Source: Duganella sp. BJB476
Lineage (GTDB): Bacteria > Pseudomonadota > Gammaproteobacteria > Burkholderiales > Burkholderiaceae_D
Direction: 5' to 3'
Assembly: GCF_003416895.1 (NCBI RefSeq)
Contig: NZ_QVIO01000004.1
Span: 310,001-374,000 of the forward strand
DNA length: 64,000 bases
The notes under the pieces are model-generated. The model worked only from the letters and a program-made list of their open reading frames with translations, was not told where the DNA came from and ran no database searches. The position numbers and the translations under genes are program-made. Shown in pieces: positions 1 to 8,398 of the stretch. The stretch's first letter is position 1, and the number at the start of each line of letters is the position of its first letter.

Positions 1-458
1 AGGTCTTCATCGACCACGGCGGCGCCGTTCATTTTCAGCAGTGGCAGCACGTGCGCGAAATCGCGGTCGTCCAGCTGCGCCACCACATCTCCGCTGCGCA
101 AGACCAGCGCGCCAGTCTCCGTCAGCACCGCTTGCTCGACCGGACCCAGCGCCGCGCCCGTGTGCAGGGACCAGCCCTGCGCGGGATCGGTGCGGACGAT
201 GTAGGGCGTGGCCTCCAGCTGCACGTACACGCGCTGCGGACCGTTCTGGAAATACCAGCAGCCGCGCTCGTCGGCAGCGTAGTTGCGCACGATGAAGGCG
301 ACCAGCGCCGCGTGGTGCAGTTTGTCGCCGGGCAGGTTCAGGTGCTGGGCGCGCTCGTCGCGCATGCGCCAGTTGCCGCGCGCATCCAATCCCAGCCAGC
401 CGTAGCAGTAGGGCACGTTGGGCCACTTGGCCAGCGCCTGCTTGACGATGTCATCCAT
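1..458 (-). CDS. Conserved DUF protein (partial, C-terminus outside window)
   Basis: The reading frame starts at an ATG (456-458) and is open to the left edge, giving at least 152 residues beginning MDDIVKQALAKWPNVPYCYG. It resembles a betaproteobacterial family of unknown function (DUF2944/DUF2946-type; the exact number is uncertain) of soluble proteins often found next to YheT-like hydrolases. It contains the phrase YFQNGPQRVYVQLE, and no signal peptide or membrane segment is visible. Its start codon overlaps the stop of the upstream hydrolase by 8 bases, so the two are probably translationally coupled. No function can be assigned. Confidence 0.75.
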   Translation of the reverse strand, partial: MDDIVKQALAKWPNVPYCYGWLGLDARGNWRMRDERAQHLNLPGDKLHHAALVAFIVRNYAADERGCWYFQNGPQRVYVQLEATPYIVRTDPAQGWSLHTGAALGPVEQAVLTETGALVLRSGDVVAQLDDRDFAHVLPLLKMNGAAVVDED

Positions 459-1425
459 GTTGTTCTGCCAGTGAGTCGTTGGTGGCGCTCACGCCTTGCA
501 TGAAATGGATCAGGCGCTGCGGCAGCCAGTGCAGCTTGCCCGGCATGCCGCCGACGGCAAAGCCCACATGGCCGCCCTCGGCCGGATAATCCAGCACCAC
601 GTTCGGCGCGGCCCGTTGCGGCAGGTGGCGGCCGGGCAGGAAGGGATCGTTCTTCGCGTTCAGCACCAGGGTCGGCACGGTGATGTCGTCGAGCACGTGC
701 TTGGCGCTGGCGCGGTCCCAGTAATCGTCGGTGTTGCGGTAGCCGTGCAGCGGCGCCGTCACCACGTTGTCGAAGGCGTACAGGTCGCGCGCGGCGTGCA
801 GCGCGTCGAGGTCGAACAGGCCGGGGAACTGCTGGAGCTTGGCGATGCACTTGGGCTTGAGCGTCTGCAGGAACATGCGCGTGTAAATCATATTGAAGCC
901 GCTCGACAGCGAGACGCCGCCCTGCGCCAGGTCCAGCGGCGCCGACACCGCGCAGGCGGCGTCGACAAAGTCGGCCTGGTGCTGCGACTCGCCCAGCCAG
1001 CGCAGCAGCGCGTTGCCGCCCAGCGAGACGCCGGCGGCGTAGAACTTGCCGCTGCTGCGGCCGTGCAGGCGGCGCACGATCCAGTCGATCTCGGCGGCGT
1101 CGCCCGAGTGATAGAAGCGCGGCGCGCGGTTGGGTTCGCCGGAGCAGCCGCGGAAATGCGGCACCGCGCCCGACCAGCCGCGCGCGGCCACGTCGGCCAT
1201 CAGCGCCCGCGCGTAGTGGCTGTCGGACGAGCCTTCGAGGCCATGGAACAGCACCACGAACGGCTGGCCCGGCTGGCCGTCGACAAAATCGACATCGACG
1301 AAATCGCCGTCCGGCGCTTCCCAGCGCTCGCGCCGGAACCGCACCGCCGGCTTGGCGATGCAGGTGGCGGGATAGATGGTTTGCAGGTGGCCACTCGGGA
1401 GCCAGAAGGGCGCGCTGTACTTCAT
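451..1425 (-). CDS. YheT/ABHD-type alpha/beta hydrolase
   Basis: 324 residues, the usual size for the YheT family of cytosolic hydrolases. Visible motifs are HGLEG at 61-65 (oxyanion region), FRGCSGEPN at 91-99, which is typical of YheT/ABHD1/3 proteins, and the nucleophile elbow GVSLGG with Ser134. Asp260 (NAKNDPF) and His286 (GGHVGF) complete a plausible catalytic triad. It is the upstream partner of the edge DUF gene (8-base overlap) and follows an NTF2-like gene after 8 bases, so the three may be one transcript. The natural substrate of the family is poorly defined; an ester is expected. Confidence 0.88.
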   Translation of the reverse strand: MKYSAPFWLPSGHLQTIYPATCIAKPAVRFRRERWEAPDGDFVDVDFVDGQPGQPFVVLFHGLEGSSDSHYARALMADVAARGWSGAVPHFRGCSGEPNRAPRFYHSGDAAEIDWIVRRLHGRSSGKFYAAGVSLGGNALLRWLGESQHQADFVDAACAVSAPLDLAQGGVSLSSGFNMIYTRMFLQTLKPKCIAKLQQFPGLFDLDALHAARDLYAFDNVVTAPLHGYRNTDDYWDRASAKHVLDDITVPTLVLNAKNDPFLPGRHLPQRAAPNVVLDYPAEGGHVGFAVGGMPGKLHWLPQRLIHFMQGVSATNDSLAEQHG

Positions 1426-1433
1426 GAGGAAAC

Positions 1434-1859
1434 TTAGTGCAGGATCTGGCTGTGGGTATCGGCCGGCGCCGGTCCCGGCGCGACCGACACGTGGTGCAGC
1501 ACGATGCGCCAGCCGCGCGGCGTCTTGACGTAGACGTTGGTGGCGACCAGGTGCGCCGCCTCGCCGCCGGCGGTGGTGCCTTCGACCAAGGTGTGCACCG
1601 AGCTCATCAGGTTGTGGGTTTCATGCAACTGCGACGGCACGATGTGCAGGCCGCCGTGTTCCAGGATCGCCGCCCACGAGCTGCGGATCGCCGCATGGCC
1701 GATCAGGCGCGGCCCGCCCGGATGCACGCAGACGATTTCGTCGTCGTCGGCCCACAGCGCCATCAGCGCATCGAGGTCGGCGCGGTTGAGCGCGTCGTAA
1801 AACGCCGATTCGGTCTCGGCGGCACTGCCATTCAACTGCTTGACTCGCTTGGTGGGCAT
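1434..1859 (-). CDS. NTF2-fold (SnoaL/YybH-like) protein
   Basis: 141 residues with the SnoaL_3/nuclear-transport-factor-2 pattern: an N-terminal helix (ESAFYDALNRADLDALMALWADDDEIVCVHPGG) followed by strands carrying HLVATNVYVKTPRGWRIVLHHVS near the C-terminus. The fold makes a small conical barrel used by many ketosteroid-isomerase-like enzymes and by ligand-binding proteins. The catalytic role here is unknown. It lies 8 bases upstream of the YheT-type hydrolase on the same strand. Confidence 0.8.
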   Translation of the reverse strand: MPTKRVKQLNGSAAETESAFYDALNRADLDALMALWADDDEIVCVHPGGPRLIGHAAIRSSWAAILEHGGLHIVPSQLHETHNLMSSVHTLVEGTTAGGEAAHLVATNVYVKTPRGWRIVLHHVSVAPGPAPADTHSQILH

Positions 1860-1892
1860 GCTGGCTCCGGGGCGCGTGGCTGGCGGGTTATG

Positions 1893-2099
1893 TTAGTGGT
1901 GAGCGACGACGGTGCCCGGCTTCAGGCGATAGGCGGTGCCGCAGTACGGGCACTTGGCGATGCCGTCGTGGTTGAATTCCAGGAACACGCGCGGGTGGGA
2001 CGACCACAGCGGCATGGCCGGGTTAGGGCAGTGGGCCGGCAAGTCCTTGCCCTCGAGCTCAACTGCGTTGGTGGCGGCGGACGTGTGGGCGTTGGTCAT
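1893..2099 (-). CDS. CHCC zinc-finger domain protein
   Basis: 68 residues. Cys24, His35, Cys50 and Cys53 (CPNP...SSHPRVFLEFN...KCPYCG) fit the zf-CHCC zinc-ribbon pattern known from the NDUFS6-like complex I subunit and short proteobacterial proteins. The ATG at 2097-2099 is preferred over a longer upstream frame because the conserved domain starts shortly after it. The small size and metal site suggest a structural or assembly role, but none is proven. Confidence 0.85.
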   Translation of the reverse strand: MTNAHTSAATNAVELEGKDLPAHCPNPAMPLWSSHPRVFLEFNHDGIAKCPYCGTAYRLKPGTVVAHH

Positions 2100-2167
2100 A
2101 TTCGTGTGCTCCGAAAGGCTGAGGAAAACCACGATTTTAACGGATTCGCGCATTGAGCAAAAATCAT

Positions 2168-2181
2168 CGGTAAAATAGCGC
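2168..2181 (+). promoter_or_regulatory. Candidate -10 element upstream of azlC
   Basis: CGGTAAAATAGCGC contains TAAAAT, a good -10 hexamer, about 55 bases before the azlC start. The same 14-mer occurs upstream of pgk at 3331-3344, which suggests a shared promoter type. No convincing -35 box is seen at 16-18 bases spacing, so the call rests on the -10 match and the repetition. Confidence 0.4.
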
Positions 2182-2236
2182 CTCTACAACCCCGGTGCGG
2201 CCCGCTATGTGGCGGGAATGACACACGACTACGCAC

Positions 2237-2983
2237 ATGACCGAATTGAGCAGCGCACCACCCCCGCCCTACGTCGCCGAGCACCATGAACCCTCGTGGC
2301 GCGAAGGCTTGAAGACCGGTACTCCCACCTTGTTCGGCATCGGCGCCTGGGGCCTGGTGGTGGGCATCGCCATGGTCAAAAGCGGGCTGACCGTGCCGCA
2401 GGCGCTGGGCATGACCTTGCTGGTGTTCGCCGGATCGGCCCAGCTGGCGGCCTTGCCGCTGATCGCCTCGCACTCGCCGATCTGGGTCATTTTCGCCACC
2501 GCCTTCGTGGTCAACCTGCGCTTTGTCATCTTCTCGGCCCTGCTGGCGCCGCATTTCGCCCAACTGCCGTGGCGCAAGCGCTTCGTGCTCGGCTACGTGG
2601 CCGGCGACATGACGGTCGCCATGTTCCTGCACAAATACCCCAGCGAGGCGCCGCAGGTGGGCAAGCTGTCTTACCTGAAAGGCCTGCTGTACCCGAACTG
2701 GGCCGCCTGGCAGGTCGGCTCGATCGCCGGCATCTTCCTCGGCAGCGCCGTGCCCGCCGAATGGGGGCTGGGCTTTGCCGGCACCCTGGCCATCATCTGC
2801 GTGATGATCCCGCTGGTGGTGGGCCGTCCCGCGCTGTGCGGCGTGCTGGTGGCCGGCGCGGTGTCGGTGCTGGCGGCCGGCCTGCCGTACAAGCTGGGCC
2901 TGCTGCTGGCCGTGCTGGTCGGCATGCTGACCTCGATGGCGATCGAAGAGGGCGTCGAAAAATGGAGAAAAAACCATGGCTGA
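2237..2983 (+). CDS. azlC: AzlC-family branched-chain amino-acid exporter subunit
   Basis: 248 residues with several hydrophobic membrane helices and the AzlC-type stretch GSAQLAALPLI followed by NLRFVIFSALLAPHF. AzlC is the large membrane subunit of the AzlCD exporter of branched-chain amino acids and their analogues. The next gene encodes the small AzlD subunit and overlaps by 8 bases, as is usual for this pair. A CCCGC/GCGGG mini-hairpin (2201-2216) lies just before the gene. Export direction and substrates are inferred from the family. Confidence 0.88.
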   Translation: MTELSSAPPPPYVAEHHEPSWREGLKTGTPTLFGIGAWGLVVGIAMVKSGLTVPQALGMTLLVFAGSAQLAALPLIASHSPIWVIFATAFVVNLRFVIFSALLAPHFAQLPWRKRFVLGYVAGDMTVAMFLHKYPSEAPQVGKLSYLKGLLYPNWAAWQVGSIAGIFLGSAVPAEWGLGFAGTLAIICVMIPLVVGRPALCGVLVAGAVSVLAAGLPYKLGLLLAVLVGMLTSMAIEEGVEKWRKNHG

Positions 2984-3305
2984 TTGGGAAGTCTGGATCA
3001 TCATCGGCGTGCTGGCGCTGGCCACCGCCGCCACGCGCAGCTCGTTCTGGCTGATCGGCCAGCACATCACCATCCCGCCGCGGGTGCAGGACATGCTGCG
3101 TTATGCGCCGGCCTGCGCGCTGGCGGCCATCGTCGCGCCGGACCTGATCATGATGGACAGCCATCCGCTGCTGGATTTGAGTAATCTCAAATTGGTATCA
3201 GGTATCGTTGCTACGATCTTTTATTTGCTGCGGCGCAATATGTTGCAGACAATTGTGTTCGGCATGGCCTTTTACACGGCTTTACGGCTGATCCATGTAT
3301 TTTAA
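2976..3305 (+). CDS. azlD: AzlD-family membrane protein
   Basis: 109 residues with four likely membrane helices and the AzlD-like motif ATAATRSSFWLIG near the N-terminus and RYAPACALAAIVAPDL in the middle. It is the small partner of AzlC and its start lies inside the last codons of azlC, implying translational coupling and a 1:1 complex in the inner membrane. Confidence 0.88.
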   Translation: MADWEVWIIIGVLALATAATRSSFWLIGQHITIPPRVQDMLRYAPACALAAIVAPDLIMMDSHPLLDLSNLKLVSGIVATIFYLLRRNMLQTIVFGMAFYTALRLIHVF

Positions 3306-3330
3306 TAACAGTTAAATCACCCCGTCCTTG

Positions 3331-3344
3331 CGGTAAAATAGCGC
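3331..3344 (+). promoter_or_regulatory. Candidate -10 element upstream of pgk
   Basis: CGGTAAAATAGCGC, identical to the element upstream of azlC, ends 29 bases before the pgk start. TAAAAT (3334-3339) would serve as the -10 box; a weak TTAAAT lies 16 bases upstream as a possible -35. Inferred from sequence only. Confidence 0.42.
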
Positions 3345-3373
3345 TCTTTCTTCAACTCGACCCTTGGGTAGCC

Positions 3374-4591
3374 ATGTCCGCTGTTTTGAACTTCATCCGT
3401 CTGCAAGATCTCATCGCCCAGAATGCGCTGCAAGGCAAGCGCGTTTTCATCCGCGCCGACTTGAACGTGCCGCAGGATGATAGCGGCAATATCACCGAAG
3501 ATACGCGCATCCGCGCCTCCGTACCGGCCATCAAGGCTGCCGCGGCCGCCGGCGCCAAGGTCATGGTCACGTCCCACCTGGGCCGTCCGACCGAAGGCGA
3601 GTTCAAAGCGGAAGACAGCCTGGCGCCGGTCGCCGCGCGCCTGGCCGAGCTGCTGGGCCAGCCGGTCGAGCTGAAACAGAACTGGGTCGACGGCGCCGGC
3701 CTGGAAGGCTTGCAAGCCGGCCAAGTGGTATTGCTGGAAAACGTACGCGTGAACAAGGGCGAAAAGAAGAACAGCGACGAACTGGCGCAGAAAATGGCCG
3801 CTTTGTGCGACATCTACGTCAATGACGCTTTCGGCACCGCGCACCGCGCGGAAGCTTCGACGCACGGCATCGCCAAGTTCGCGCCGGTCGCCTGCGCCGG
3901 TCCGCTGCTGGCCGCCGAGCTGGACGCACTGGGCAAGGCGCTGGGCGCCCCGGCCCGTCCGCTGCTGGCCATCGTCGCCGGTTCCAAGGTGTCGTCCAAG
4001 CTGTCGATCCTGAAGGCGCTGGCCGACAAGGTCGACAACCTGATCGTCGGCGGCGGCATCGCCAACACCTTCATGAAGGCCGTCGGCCTGAACATCGGCA
4101 AGTCGCTGGTGGAAAACGAGCTGGTCGAAGAAGCCAAGGCCATCATCGAGATCATGGCCCAGCGCGGCGCGCAGGTGCCGATCCCGGTCGATGTCGTTTG
4201 CGCCAAGGAATTCTCGCCAACCGCCGTCGCCACCATCAAGGATGTGGCCGACGTGGCCGACGACGACATGATCCTGGACATCGGCCCGAAAACCGCCGCC
4301 ATCCTGGCCGCGCAGATCGGCGCCGCCGGCACCATCGTCTGGAACGGCCCGGTCGGCGTGTTCGAGTTCGACCAGTTCGGCGAAGGCACCAAGACGCTGG
4401 CGCTGGCCATCGCCAATTCCAAGGCCTTCTCGATCGCCGGCGGCGGCGACACGCTGGCCGCGATCGCCAAGTACAACATTACCGAGCAGATCGGCTACAT
4501 CTCGACCGGCGGCGGCGCCTTCCTGGAGTTCCTGGAAGGTAAGACCCTGCCTGCGGTGGAGATTTTGACGCAGCGTGCTGCGGCGCAGTAA
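3374..4591 (+). CDS. pgk: Phosphoglycerate kinase
   Basis: 405 residues, about the normal length. It catalyses 1,3-bisphosphoglycerate + ADP to 3-phosphoglycerate + ATP in glycolysis and the reverse in gluconeogenesis. Family signatures are RADLNVP (27-33), TSHLGRP, NDAFGTAHR, GGGIANTF, WNGPVGVFE and the C-terminal GGGDTLAAI nucleotide loop. It begins the glycolytic block pgk-pyk-fba that precedes the purine genes, an order common in Burkholderiales. It probably starts its own transcript from the TAAAAT element upstream. Confidence 0.97.
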   Translation: MSAVLNFIRLQDLIAQNALQGKRVFIRADLNVPQDDSGNITEDTRIRASVPAIKAAAAAGAKVMVTSHLGRPTEGEFKAEDSLAPVAARLAELLGQPVELKQNWVDGAGLEGLQAGQVVLLENVRVNKGEKKNSDELAQKMAALCDIYVNDAFGTAHRAEASTHGIAKFAPVACAGPLLAAELDALGKALGAPARPLLAIVAGSKVSSKLSILKALADKVDNLIVGGGIANTFMKAVGLNIGKSLVENELVEEAKAIIEIMAQRGAQVPIPVDVVCAKEFSPTAVATIKDVADVADDDMILDIGPKTAAILAAQIGAAGTIVWNGPVGVFEFDQFGEGTKTLALAIANSKAFSIAGGGDTLAAIAKYNITEQIGYISTGGGAFLEFLEGKTLPAVEILTQRAAAQ

Positions 4592-4668
4592 AAATAATAG
4601 ATATAAAAGCACGGTCGTGCGGTGTAGCAAATTAACAGTAAAATCAAGTTAATGCCTGATAAGGGGTG

Positions 4669-4695
4669 AAAATTTGTAGCTTTGCTACAAATTTT
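4669..4695. promoter_or_regulatory. Perfect 12-bp dyad, HexR-like operator before pyk
   Basis: Two 12-base arms (AAAATTTGTAGC and its exact complement) flank a 3-base centre TTT. The core TGTAGCTTTGCTACA at 4675-4689 is close to the published HexR box pattern TGTARTWWWAYTACA, and HexR is known to control pyk and other central carbon genes in proteobacteria. It sits about 90 bases before the pyk start, near where the transcript should begin. The dyad could also fold as an RNA hairpin. HexR binding is inference. Confidence 0.5.
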
Positions 4696-4731
4696 GGGCC
4701 CCAGCAACACAAAACAGCGCAGCTTTTCCGG

Positions 4732-4754
4732 GTCTCCGCCGCATTTGCGGAGAC
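4732..4754 (+). other. Hairpin in pyk leader
   Basis: GTCTCCGC (4732-4739) and GCGGAGAC (4747-4754) form an exact 8-bp stem with a 7-base loop, ending about 20 bases before the pyk ribosome-binding site. It is too far from the site to hide it directly; role unknown. Confidence 0.4.
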
Positions 4755-4785
4755 TGTTCGCATGACCCAACGCTCAAGGAATACT

Positions 4786-6237
4786 ATGTCCCGTGGTACC
4801 AAAATTGTTGCAACGATCGGCCCAGCCTCCACTGACTTCAATGTCCTGGTGAAAATGATACGTGCGGGCGTTGATGTCGTGCGCCTGAACTTCTCGCATG
4901 GCAAGGCCCAGGACCATATCGACCGCGCCCGCCTGGTGCGCGAAGCGGCAGCCGAATGCGGCCGCGAAGTGGCGATCATGGCCGACATGCAGGGTCCTAA
5001 AATCCGCGTCGGCAAGTTTGAAAATGGTAAGATTGACCTTGCGAACGGCGATAAATTCATCCTGGACGCAAAATGGGGCGAAAACGGCGAACTGGGCAAC
5101 CAGGAACGCGTCGGCCTGGATTACAAGGCGCTGCCGCAGGATTTGCGCGCCGACGACAAGCTGTTGCTGAACGACGGCCTGATCGTGCTGGTGGTCGACA
5201 AGATCGTCGGCCATGAGATTTACACCACCGTGAAAATCGGTGGCGAACTGTCCAACAACAAGGGCATCAATCGCCAGGGCGGCGGCTTGACCGCGCCGGC
5301 GCTGACCGCCAAGGACATGGAAGACATCAAGACGGCAATGAGTTTCCAGTGCGATTACCTGGCGATCTCGTTCCCGAAAAGCGCGACCGACATGGAAATG
5401 GCGCGCCAGCTGGCCAATATCGCCGGCGAGCCGTTCGGCCACAAGCCGCTGATGATCGCCAAGATCGAGCGCGCCGAAGCGATCCCTGTGCTGCAGGAGA
5501 TCCTCGACGCTTCCGACGGCATCATGGTCGCGCGTGGCGACCTGGCGGTGGAAGTGGGCAACGCGGCGGTGCCGGCGCTGCAGAAGCGCATGATCCGCAT
5601 GGCGCGCGAGTCGAACAAGCTGGCGATCACCGCGACCCAGATGATGGAGTCGATGATCTTCAACGCCGTGCCGACCCGCGCCGAAGTATCGGACGTGGCC
5701 AACGCGGTGCTGGACGGCACGGATGCGGTGATGACCTCGGCGGAAACCGCCTCCGGTCGTTATCCGATTGAAACGGTGGAAATGATGGCCGCCATTTGCG
5801 TGGAAGCCGAGCAGTCCGAGTACAACAAGCTCGACGCCGACTTCCTCAATGCGACCTTCACCCGGATCGACCAGTCGATCGCCTATGCCGCGCTGTTCAC
5901 CGCGCACCATCTGGCGGTGAAGGCCATTGTGGCGCTGACCGAGTCCGGTTCGACCGCGTTGTGGATGAGCCGTCACAACATCGACACGCCGATCTTCGCG
6001 CTGACGCCGAGCGTGACGACCCAGCGCAAGGTGGCGCTGTACCGCAATGTGAAGGCCTACAATCTGCTGCAAAAGGCCGGCAGCGCGGAAGTGTTGAAAC
6101 AGGCCGAGGATCTGCTGGTCGAGTACGGCATCGCCAAGAAGGGTGACATGATCGTCGTCACCTGGGGCGAGCCGATGGGCCAGGTCGGCGGCACCAATGC
6201 GCTGAAGATCGTCAAGGTTGGAGAATTTACCAAGTAA
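4786..6237 (+). CDS. pyk: Pyruvate kinase
   Basis: 483 residues from the ATG at 4786, which follows AAGGA at normal spacing and begins MSRGTKIVATIGPAS, the usual N-terminus. Longer upstream starts would add about 40 residues unlike the family. The enzyme converts phosphoenolpyruvate + ADP to pyruvate + ATP. Signatures include ATIGPAS, RLNFSHG, ADMQGPKIRVG, the active-site block MIAKIERAEAI and GIMVARGDLAVE. It lies in the pgk-pyk-fba block, and the perfect dyad and leader hairpin upstream suggest it has its own control. Confidence 0.96.
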   Translation: MSRGTKIVATIGPASTDFNVLVKMIRAGVDVVRLNFSHGKAQDHIDRARLVREAAAECGREVAIMADMQGPKIRVGKFENGKIDLANGDKFILDAKWGENGELGNQERVGLDYKALPQDLRADDKLLLNDGLIVLVVDKIVGHEIYTTVKIGGELSNNKGINRQGGGLTAPALTAKDMEDIKTAMSFQCDYLAISFPKSATDMEMARQLANIAGEPFGHKPLMIAKIERAEAIPVLQEILDASDGIMVARGDLAVEVGNAAVPALQKRMIRMARESNKLAITATQMMESMIFNAVPTRAEVSDVANAVLDGTDAVMTSAETASGRYPIETVEMMAAICVEAEQSEYNKLDADFLNATFTRIDQSIAYAALFTAHHLAVKAIVALTESGSTALWMSRHNIDTPIFALTPSVTTQRKVALYRNVKAYNLLQKAGSAEVLKQAEDLLVEYGIAKKGDMIVVTWGEPMGQVGGTNALKIVKVGEFTK

Positions 6238-6247
6238 GTCCGGTAGC

Positions 6248-6272
6248 GCCGCCCTCGCGGAACGAGGGTGGC
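6248..6272 (+). terminator. Stem-loop between pyk and fba
   Basis: GCCGCCCTCG and CGAGGGTGGC pair over 10 bases (one G-U) around CGGAA. A T7 run follows only 20 bases later, so this may be a partial terminator or an RNA-processing hairpin, not a clean intrinsic terminator. Confidence 0.4.
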
Positions 6273-6317
6273 ATGTGGCTCCGGCAACCAGGTTTTTTTA
6301 TTGTTTGGAGTATTACC

Positions 6318-7382
6318 ATGTCCCTCGTATCCATGCGCCAATTGCTGGACCACGCCGCTGAAAACGGCTATGGCATCCCTGCATTCAACGTCAACAATCT
6401 GGAGCAAGTGCAGGCCATTATGGCCGCGGCCGACGCCCTGAACAGCCCGGTCATCATGCAAGCTTCGGCCGGCGCCCGCAAATATGCCGGCGAAGCCTTC
6501 CTGCGCCACCTGATCGACGCCGCCGTCGAAGCCTACCCGCACATCCCGGTCGTCATGCACCAGGACCACGGCCAGTCGCCGGCGGTCTGCCAGGCCGCGA
6601 TCCGCTCCGGCTTCACCTCGGTGATGATGGACGGTTCGCTGGAAGCGGACGGCAAGTCGGTCGCCTCCTACGACTACAACGTCGAAGTGTCGCGCGAAGT
6701 GGTCAAGTTCTCGCACGCCATCGGCGTCACGGTGGAAGCCGAACTGGGCGTGCTCGGTTCGCTGGAAACCATGAAGGGCGACAAGGAAGACGGCCACGGC
6801 GCCGACGGCACCATGACCCGCGAACAACTGCTGACCGACGTGGCCCAGGCCGCCGACTTCGTGCAGCGCACCCAGTGCGACGCGCTGGCGATCGCCATCG
6901 GCACCTCGCACGGCGCCTACAAGTTCACCCGCAAGCCGACCGGCGACATCCTGGCCATCGACCGCATCAAGGAAATCCACGCGCGCATCCCTAACACCCA
7001 CCTGGTGATGCACGGTTCGTCGTCGGTGCCGCAGGAACTGCTGGCCATCATCCGCGAATTCGGCGGCGACATGAAGGAAACCTACGGCGTGCCAGTCGAA
7101 GAGATCCAGGAAGGCATCCGTCACGGCGTCCGCAAGATCAACATCGACACCGACATCCGTCTGGCGATGACCGCGGCCACCCGCAAGTTCCTGTTCGAGA
7201 ACCCGTCGAAGTTCGACCCGCGCGACTTCCTCAAGCCAGCCCGCGCCGCCGCCGAGCTGATCGTGCGCGCCCGCTTCCAGTCGTTCGGCTGCGAAGGCCA
7301 GGCGTCGAAAATCAAAGTCATCCCGCTGGAAAAAATGGCCGAGCGTTACAAGGCCGGCGAGCTGTCGCAGATTGTGAAGTAA
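6318..7382 (+). CDS. fba: Class II fructose-1,6-bisphosphate aldolase
   Basis: 354 residues from the ATG at 6318, preceded by TTGGAG; this matches the length of CbbA/Fba class II enzymes in Burkholderiales. It cleaves fructose-1,6-bisphosphate to DHAP and glyceraldehyde-3-phosphate using a divalent metal. Seen: GIPAFNVNNLEQ, metal-site VVMHQDHGQ, FTSVMMDGS, EAELGVLG and the late IRHGVRKINIDTD loop. It follows pyk by 80 bases. Confidence 0.95.
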   Translation: MSLVSMRQLLDHAAENGYGIPAFNVNNLEQVQAIMAAADALNSPVIMQASAGARKYAGEAFLRHLIDAAVEAYPHIPVVMHQDHGQSPAVCQAAIRSGFTSVMMDGSLEADGKSVASYDYNVEVSREVVKFSHAIGVTVEAELGVLGSLETMKGDKEDGHGADGTMTREQLLTDVAQAADFVQRTQCDALAIAIGTSHGAYKFTRKPTGDILAIDRIKEIHARIPNTHLVMHGSSSVPQELLAIIREFGGDMKETYGVPVEEIQEGIRHGVRKINIDTDIRLAMTAATRKFLFENPSKFDPRDFLKPARAAAELIVRARFQSFGCEGQASKIKVIPLEKMAERYKAGELSQIVK

Positions 7383-7399
7383 AATTCTGTTTTGGAACG

Positions 7400-7425
7400 G
7401 ACTGATTCTCTCGGGAATCGGTCCA
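7400..7425 (+). other. Stem-loop after fba
   Basis: GGACTGATTC and GAATCGGTCC form a 10-bp stem (one T-G pair) with loop TCTCGG, 18 bases after the fba stop. There is no T-run directly after it; the downstream hairpin at 7436-7475 looks like the actual terminator. Confidence 0.4.
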
Positions 7426-7435
7426 TCTCTCTTGA

Positions 7436-7475
7436 CCGGCTAGCAAGGTTTTCCCTGCGCCGGTTTTCGCTTTTC
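7436..7475 (+). terminator. Probable intrinsic terminator between fba and purC
   Basis: ACCGGC (7436-7441) pairs with GCCGGT (7460-7465), with a small inner AGG/CCT helix, followed by TTTCGCTTTT. It separates the glycolytic block from the purine genes. Confidence 0.5.
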
Positions 7476-7503
7476 TATACCGCTAGTCTATCCACCTCCC
7501 GCT

Positions 7504-8397
7504 ATGAACAGCCTTTACCAGACCTCCATTCATTCCCTGCCACTGCTCGGCCACGGCAAAGTCCGCGACAACTACGCAGTCGGCGACGACAAGATTTTGA
7601 TCGTCACCACCGACCGCCTGTCGGCCTTCGACGTCGTCATGAACGAGCCTATCCCCGGCAAGGGCATGGTCTTGAACCAGATGAGCGATTTCTGGTTCGA
7701 GAAACTCGGCCACATCGTGCCTAACCACCTGACCGGCGTGGCGCCGGAATCGGTGGTCGCCGCCGACGAAGTCGAGCAGGTCAAAGGCCGCGCCGTGGTC
7801 GCCAAGCGCCTGAAGCCGATCATGGTCGAGGCGGTGGTGCGCGGTTACATCATCGGTTCGGGCTGGAAGGATTACCAGGACACCGGCAGCATCTGCGGCA
7901 TCAAGCTGCCGGCCGGCCTGCAACAGGCTGAGAAGCTGCCAGAGCCGCTGTTCACCCCGGCCGCCAAGGCCGACCTGGGCGAGCACGACGAGAACATCAG
8001 CTTTGCCGACATGGAAAGCCGCATCGGCGCCGAACTGGCCGCCAAGATGCGCGACGTCAGCATCGCCCTGTACAAGGCCGCCGCCGACTACGCCGCCACG
8101 CGCGGCATCATCATCGCCGACACCAAGTTCGAATTCGGCCTGGACGACAACGGCGTCATGCACCTGATGGACGAAGTGCTGACCGCCGATTCCTCGCGCT
8201 TCTGGCCTGCCGATTCGTACGCGCCTGGCATGTCGCCGCCGTCGTTCGACAAGCAGTTCGTGCGCGACTACCTGGAAACCCTGACCTGGGGCAAAACCGC
8301 ACCGGCGCCGGCGCTGCCAGCCGACGTCATCGACAAGACCCAGGCCAAGTACTTCGAAGCCATCGAGCGCCTGACCGGCCAGAAGCTGAAGGCATAA
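7504..8397 (+). CDS. purC: SAICAR synthase
   Basis: 297 residues, the longer form of phosphoribosylaminoimidazole-succinocarboxamide synthase found in betaproteobacteria. It joins CAIR and aspartate using ATP in purine biosynthesis. Signatures are GKVRDNYAVGDDKILIVTTDRLSAFD split across the N-terminal strands, EAVVRGYIIGSGWKDY and DTKFEFGLD. It opens the purC-purE-purK group, with purE starting one base after its stop. Confidence 0.96.
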   Translation: MNSLYQTSIHSLPLLGHGKVRDNYAVGDDKILIVTTDRLSAFDVVMNEPIPGKGMVLNQMSDFWFEKLGHIVPNHLTGVAPESVVAADEVEQVKGRAVVAKRLKPIMVEAVVRGYIIGSGWKDYQDTGSICGIKLPAGLQQAEKLPEPLFTPAAKADLGEHDENISFADMESRIGAELAAKMRDVSIALYKAAADYAATRGIIIADTKFEFGLDDNGVMHLMDEVLTADSSRFWPADSYAPGMSPPSFDKQFVRDYLETLTWGKTAPAPALPADVIDKTQAKYFEAIERLTGQKLKA

Positions 8398-8398
8398 C

